A model generated the notes under the pieces. That model did no database searches. It saw only the letters and a program-made list of their open reading frames with translations, and was not told the origin of the DNA. The position numbers and the translations under genes were made by a program. From the NCBI GenBank assembly GCA_903848935.1, contig CAINHO010000046.1, forward strand, positions 1 to 44,461: 44,461 nucleotides of DNA. The letters are read 5' to 3'. This DNA is from an uncultured Pseudomonadota bacterium. GTDB taxonomy: Bacteria > Pseudomonadota > Gammaproteobacteria > Methylococcales > Methylomonadaceae. Below are positions 43,059-44,461 of the stretch, piece after piece (position 1 is the stretch's first letter; every line of letters begins with the position of its first letter).

Positions 43059-44461
43059 TCAAACTTTGATCGGAATAGGAAACAACAATCTGAACGTCGT
43101 ACCTTGATCGGGTTCGGTTATATTTGAATCCACCAAAATATGACCGCCCGAACTATGCACCATACCGCTTACCGTCGATAACCCCAATCCCGTGCCTTCG
43201 CCCTGCTTTTTAGTTGTGAAAAAAGGATCAAACATTCGACTAATTACTTTTGGCTCAATTCCCGTGCCGTTATCCGATACGTTTAGTTCAATAAAATTAC
43301 CCGTCATCTTTTCTGCACACGCGACACAATGCGCGGTTAAGTCCGTCACCATTTTCAACGAAATCGTAATAATTCCACCCCGCTCTTTCATGGCATCTCG
43401 CGCATTCACCGCTAAATTCATGAGGATTTGATGCAAATCAATGGCATCAATTTCAATATTTGCGTCGCAAGAGTTTCGATTGCCACAGGTACTACAATCG
43501 CCATTATTGATGTGACACGGCGATTTAAATTCAATCTTAATTCGACTGGTGAGCGCGGGATGTAACATCTTCAACACTTCGTTAATCACTTCTTGCGTGG
43601 GTTTGATGTCTATTTCTTTTATGTGAGTAGTGGTGTCTTGGCGACAATAGGTCAGCATTTTTTCAATTAACGCCGCCGCGCGTTTACTCGCTAAATCAAT
43701 TTGACGGGTATTATTTTCAAGTTCATCTTTTGCCGCGTCTAATCCTTTGCCAGTCATATCACCACTAACATCTTTATTCATTTCGTTGTAACCCAACACA
43801 CACGCCAAAATGTTATTAAAATCGTGGGCAATACCAGAAGTCAATCGTCCAATACTTTCAAGTTTTTGTATGTGATTCATTTGCCGATTTAGAATCTTAT
43901 TTTCGTGATTCGCCCTTGTAATTTCGACATTTTGTCTTTCTTTTTCATCGTTTAAAGCAGCAAGTTCTTGAAGACTTATCGTAATTTCTTCATTCGCTAA
44001 AGAAAGACATCTATTTGCCCTGTTTGAATCGGCATACTCTTTATTGACGGCAGATAGTTGCTTGTTTAACGCAATGTATTCATTGGCGCGTTTTTCCTTT
44101 TCATCGTTTTGAAACGCTAACTCTTTATTCGCAATCTGAAGTTCACTGGCTCGCGCTTCTTTTTCATCGTTTTGAAACGCTAACTCTTTATTCGCAATCC
44201 GAAGTTCACCGGCGCGTGCTTCTTTTTCATCGTTTTGAAACGCTAACTCTTTATTCGCAATCCGAAGTTCACCGGCGCGTGCTTCTTTTTCATCGTTTTG
44301 AAACGCTAACTCTTTATTCGCAATCTGGAGTTCACCGGCGCGGGCTTCTTTTTCATCGTTTTGAAACGCTAACTCTTTATTCGCAATCTGAAGTTCACTG
44401 GCTCGCGCTTCTTTTTCATCGTTTTGAAACGCTAACTCTTTATTCGCAATCCGAAGTTCAC
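43059..44461 (-). CDS. histidine kinase with repeat coiled coil, N-terminus outside the window
   Basis: The frame is open from the window edge to the stop at 43059; the ATG at 43880 is internal. From the N-terminal side it holds at least five 21-residue repeats (KELAFQNDEKEARAGELRIAN type), a longer charged coiled coil, the H-box SIGRLTSGIAHDFNNILA, the N-box ILMNLAVNARDAM, and G-boxes DNGTGIEPKVISRMFDPFF and GEGTGLGLSTVSG. Between the H- and N-boxes lies a Cys cluster (CHINNGDCSTCGNRNSC), plus HCVACAEKMTG later, which could bind metal or an Fe-S centre. The sensor part is not visible. No response regulator gene is downstream within the window. Confidence 0.88.
   Translation of the reverse strand, partial: ELRIANKELAFQNDEKEARASELQIANKELAFQNDEKEARAGELQIANKELAFQNDEKEARAGELRIANKELAFQNDEKEARAGELRIANKELAFQNDEKEARASELQIANKELAFQNDEKEKRANEYIALNKQLSAVNKEYADSNRANRCLSLANEEITISLQELAALNDEKERQNVEITRANHENKILNRQMNHIQKLESIGRLTSGIAHDFNNILACVLGYNEMNKDVSGDMTGKGLDAAKDELENNTRQIDLASKRAAALIEKMLTYCRQDTTTHIKEIDIKPTQEVINEVLKMLHPALTSRIKIEFKSPCHINNGDCSTCGNRNSCDANIEIDAIDLHQILMNLAVNARDAMKERGGIITISLKMVTDLTAHCVACAEKMTGNFIELNVSDNGTGIEPKVISRMFDPFFTTKKQGEGTGLGLSTVSGMVHSSGGHILVDSNITEPDQGTTFRLLFPIPIKV
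44101..44461. repeat. 63-bp tandem repeat coding for a 21-residue coiled-coil unit
   Basis: TCATCGTTTTGAAACGCTAA recurs at exact 63-bp spacing from 44101 (44101, 44164, 44227, 44290, 44353, 44416) and runs off the edge. The copies differ at a few positions only, mainly in AATCTGAAG/AATCCGAAG and in CACTGG/CACCGG. The multiple-of-three period keeps the reading frame. Confidence 0.95.

Noticed and set aside
44101-44461. CRISPR array
   Set aside because: The 63-bp units are continuous, lack unique spacers and keep an open frame encoding a coiled coil.

Overview
The window looks like chromosomal DNA from an AT-rich gammaproteobacterium, most likely a methylotroph or methanotroph of the Methylococcales type. 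The evidence is a gene for the tetrahydromethanopterin-linked C1-transfer pathway family (36200-37249), a hopanoid gene set (squalene synthase, shc, hpnG, hpnN, hpnO, hpnH, hpnM), and gammaproteobacterial housekeeping blocks (dapA-bamC, nrdR-ribD, gltX-ntrB). This assignment is inferred from gene content; no rRNA, tRNA or CRISPR was seen.

Region 1 (1-9.9 kb) is an accessory graveyard. It holds the 3' end of an IS630-type transposase, a TnpB gene with an internal deletion joined to the tail of another large protein, a small gene with an in-frame ochre, an HNH protein followed by a truncated endonuclease-type ORF, a small methyltransferase, an intact-looking vapBC pair coupled to a 55-codon cysteine desulfurase stub, and a broken type 4 BREX phage-exclusion operon on the minus strand. 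The operon reads brxP, a DUF4007-like gene, the C-terminal part of a brxC-like gene, a pglZ-like gene and brxL. Every member carries stops, frameshifts or deletions. Two frameshifts are exact tandem micro-duplications (14 bp and 4 bp), and most stops are TAA where CAA would restore the frame.

Region 2 (10-19.5 kb) is the main hopanoid cluster on the plus strand: squalene synthase, shc, hpnG, hpnN, then an accessory insertion (HNH protein, DUF4160, DUF2442), then hpnO. The DUF4160-DUF2442 pair lies between two copies of the first 16 bases of hpnO. A perfect G/C palindrome sits in frame inside shc.

Region 3 (19.5-31.8 kb) is mostly housekeeping: ntrB and gltX; ribD, nrdR, an aspartic protease, bamC and dapA on the minus strand; deaD, a bidirectional terminator and rpmE; xthA; and an ODP-type diiron beta-lactamase-fold protein followed by a GGDEF-EAL protein, a plausible redox or gas-sensing c-di-GMP pair.

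Region 4 (31.8-34.7 kb) is a second hopanoid and outer-membrane lipid operon: hpnH, hpnM and mlaA, ended by a strong terminator. The leader of hpnH is a diverged copy of the spacer between brxP and squalene synthase, in opposite orientation. This pair of about 255-bp elements is the most interesting unexplained sequence in the window.

Region 5 (34.7-44.5 kb) holds a hypothetical gene, a CvfB-like S1 protein, the C1-pathway gene, dbpA, two very small membrane proteins, an MFS exporter, a GltP/DctA-type symporter, a membrane protein, a DUF2782 protein, ribA, and the 3' part of a histidine kinase with a 63-bp repeated coiled coil that runs off the window.
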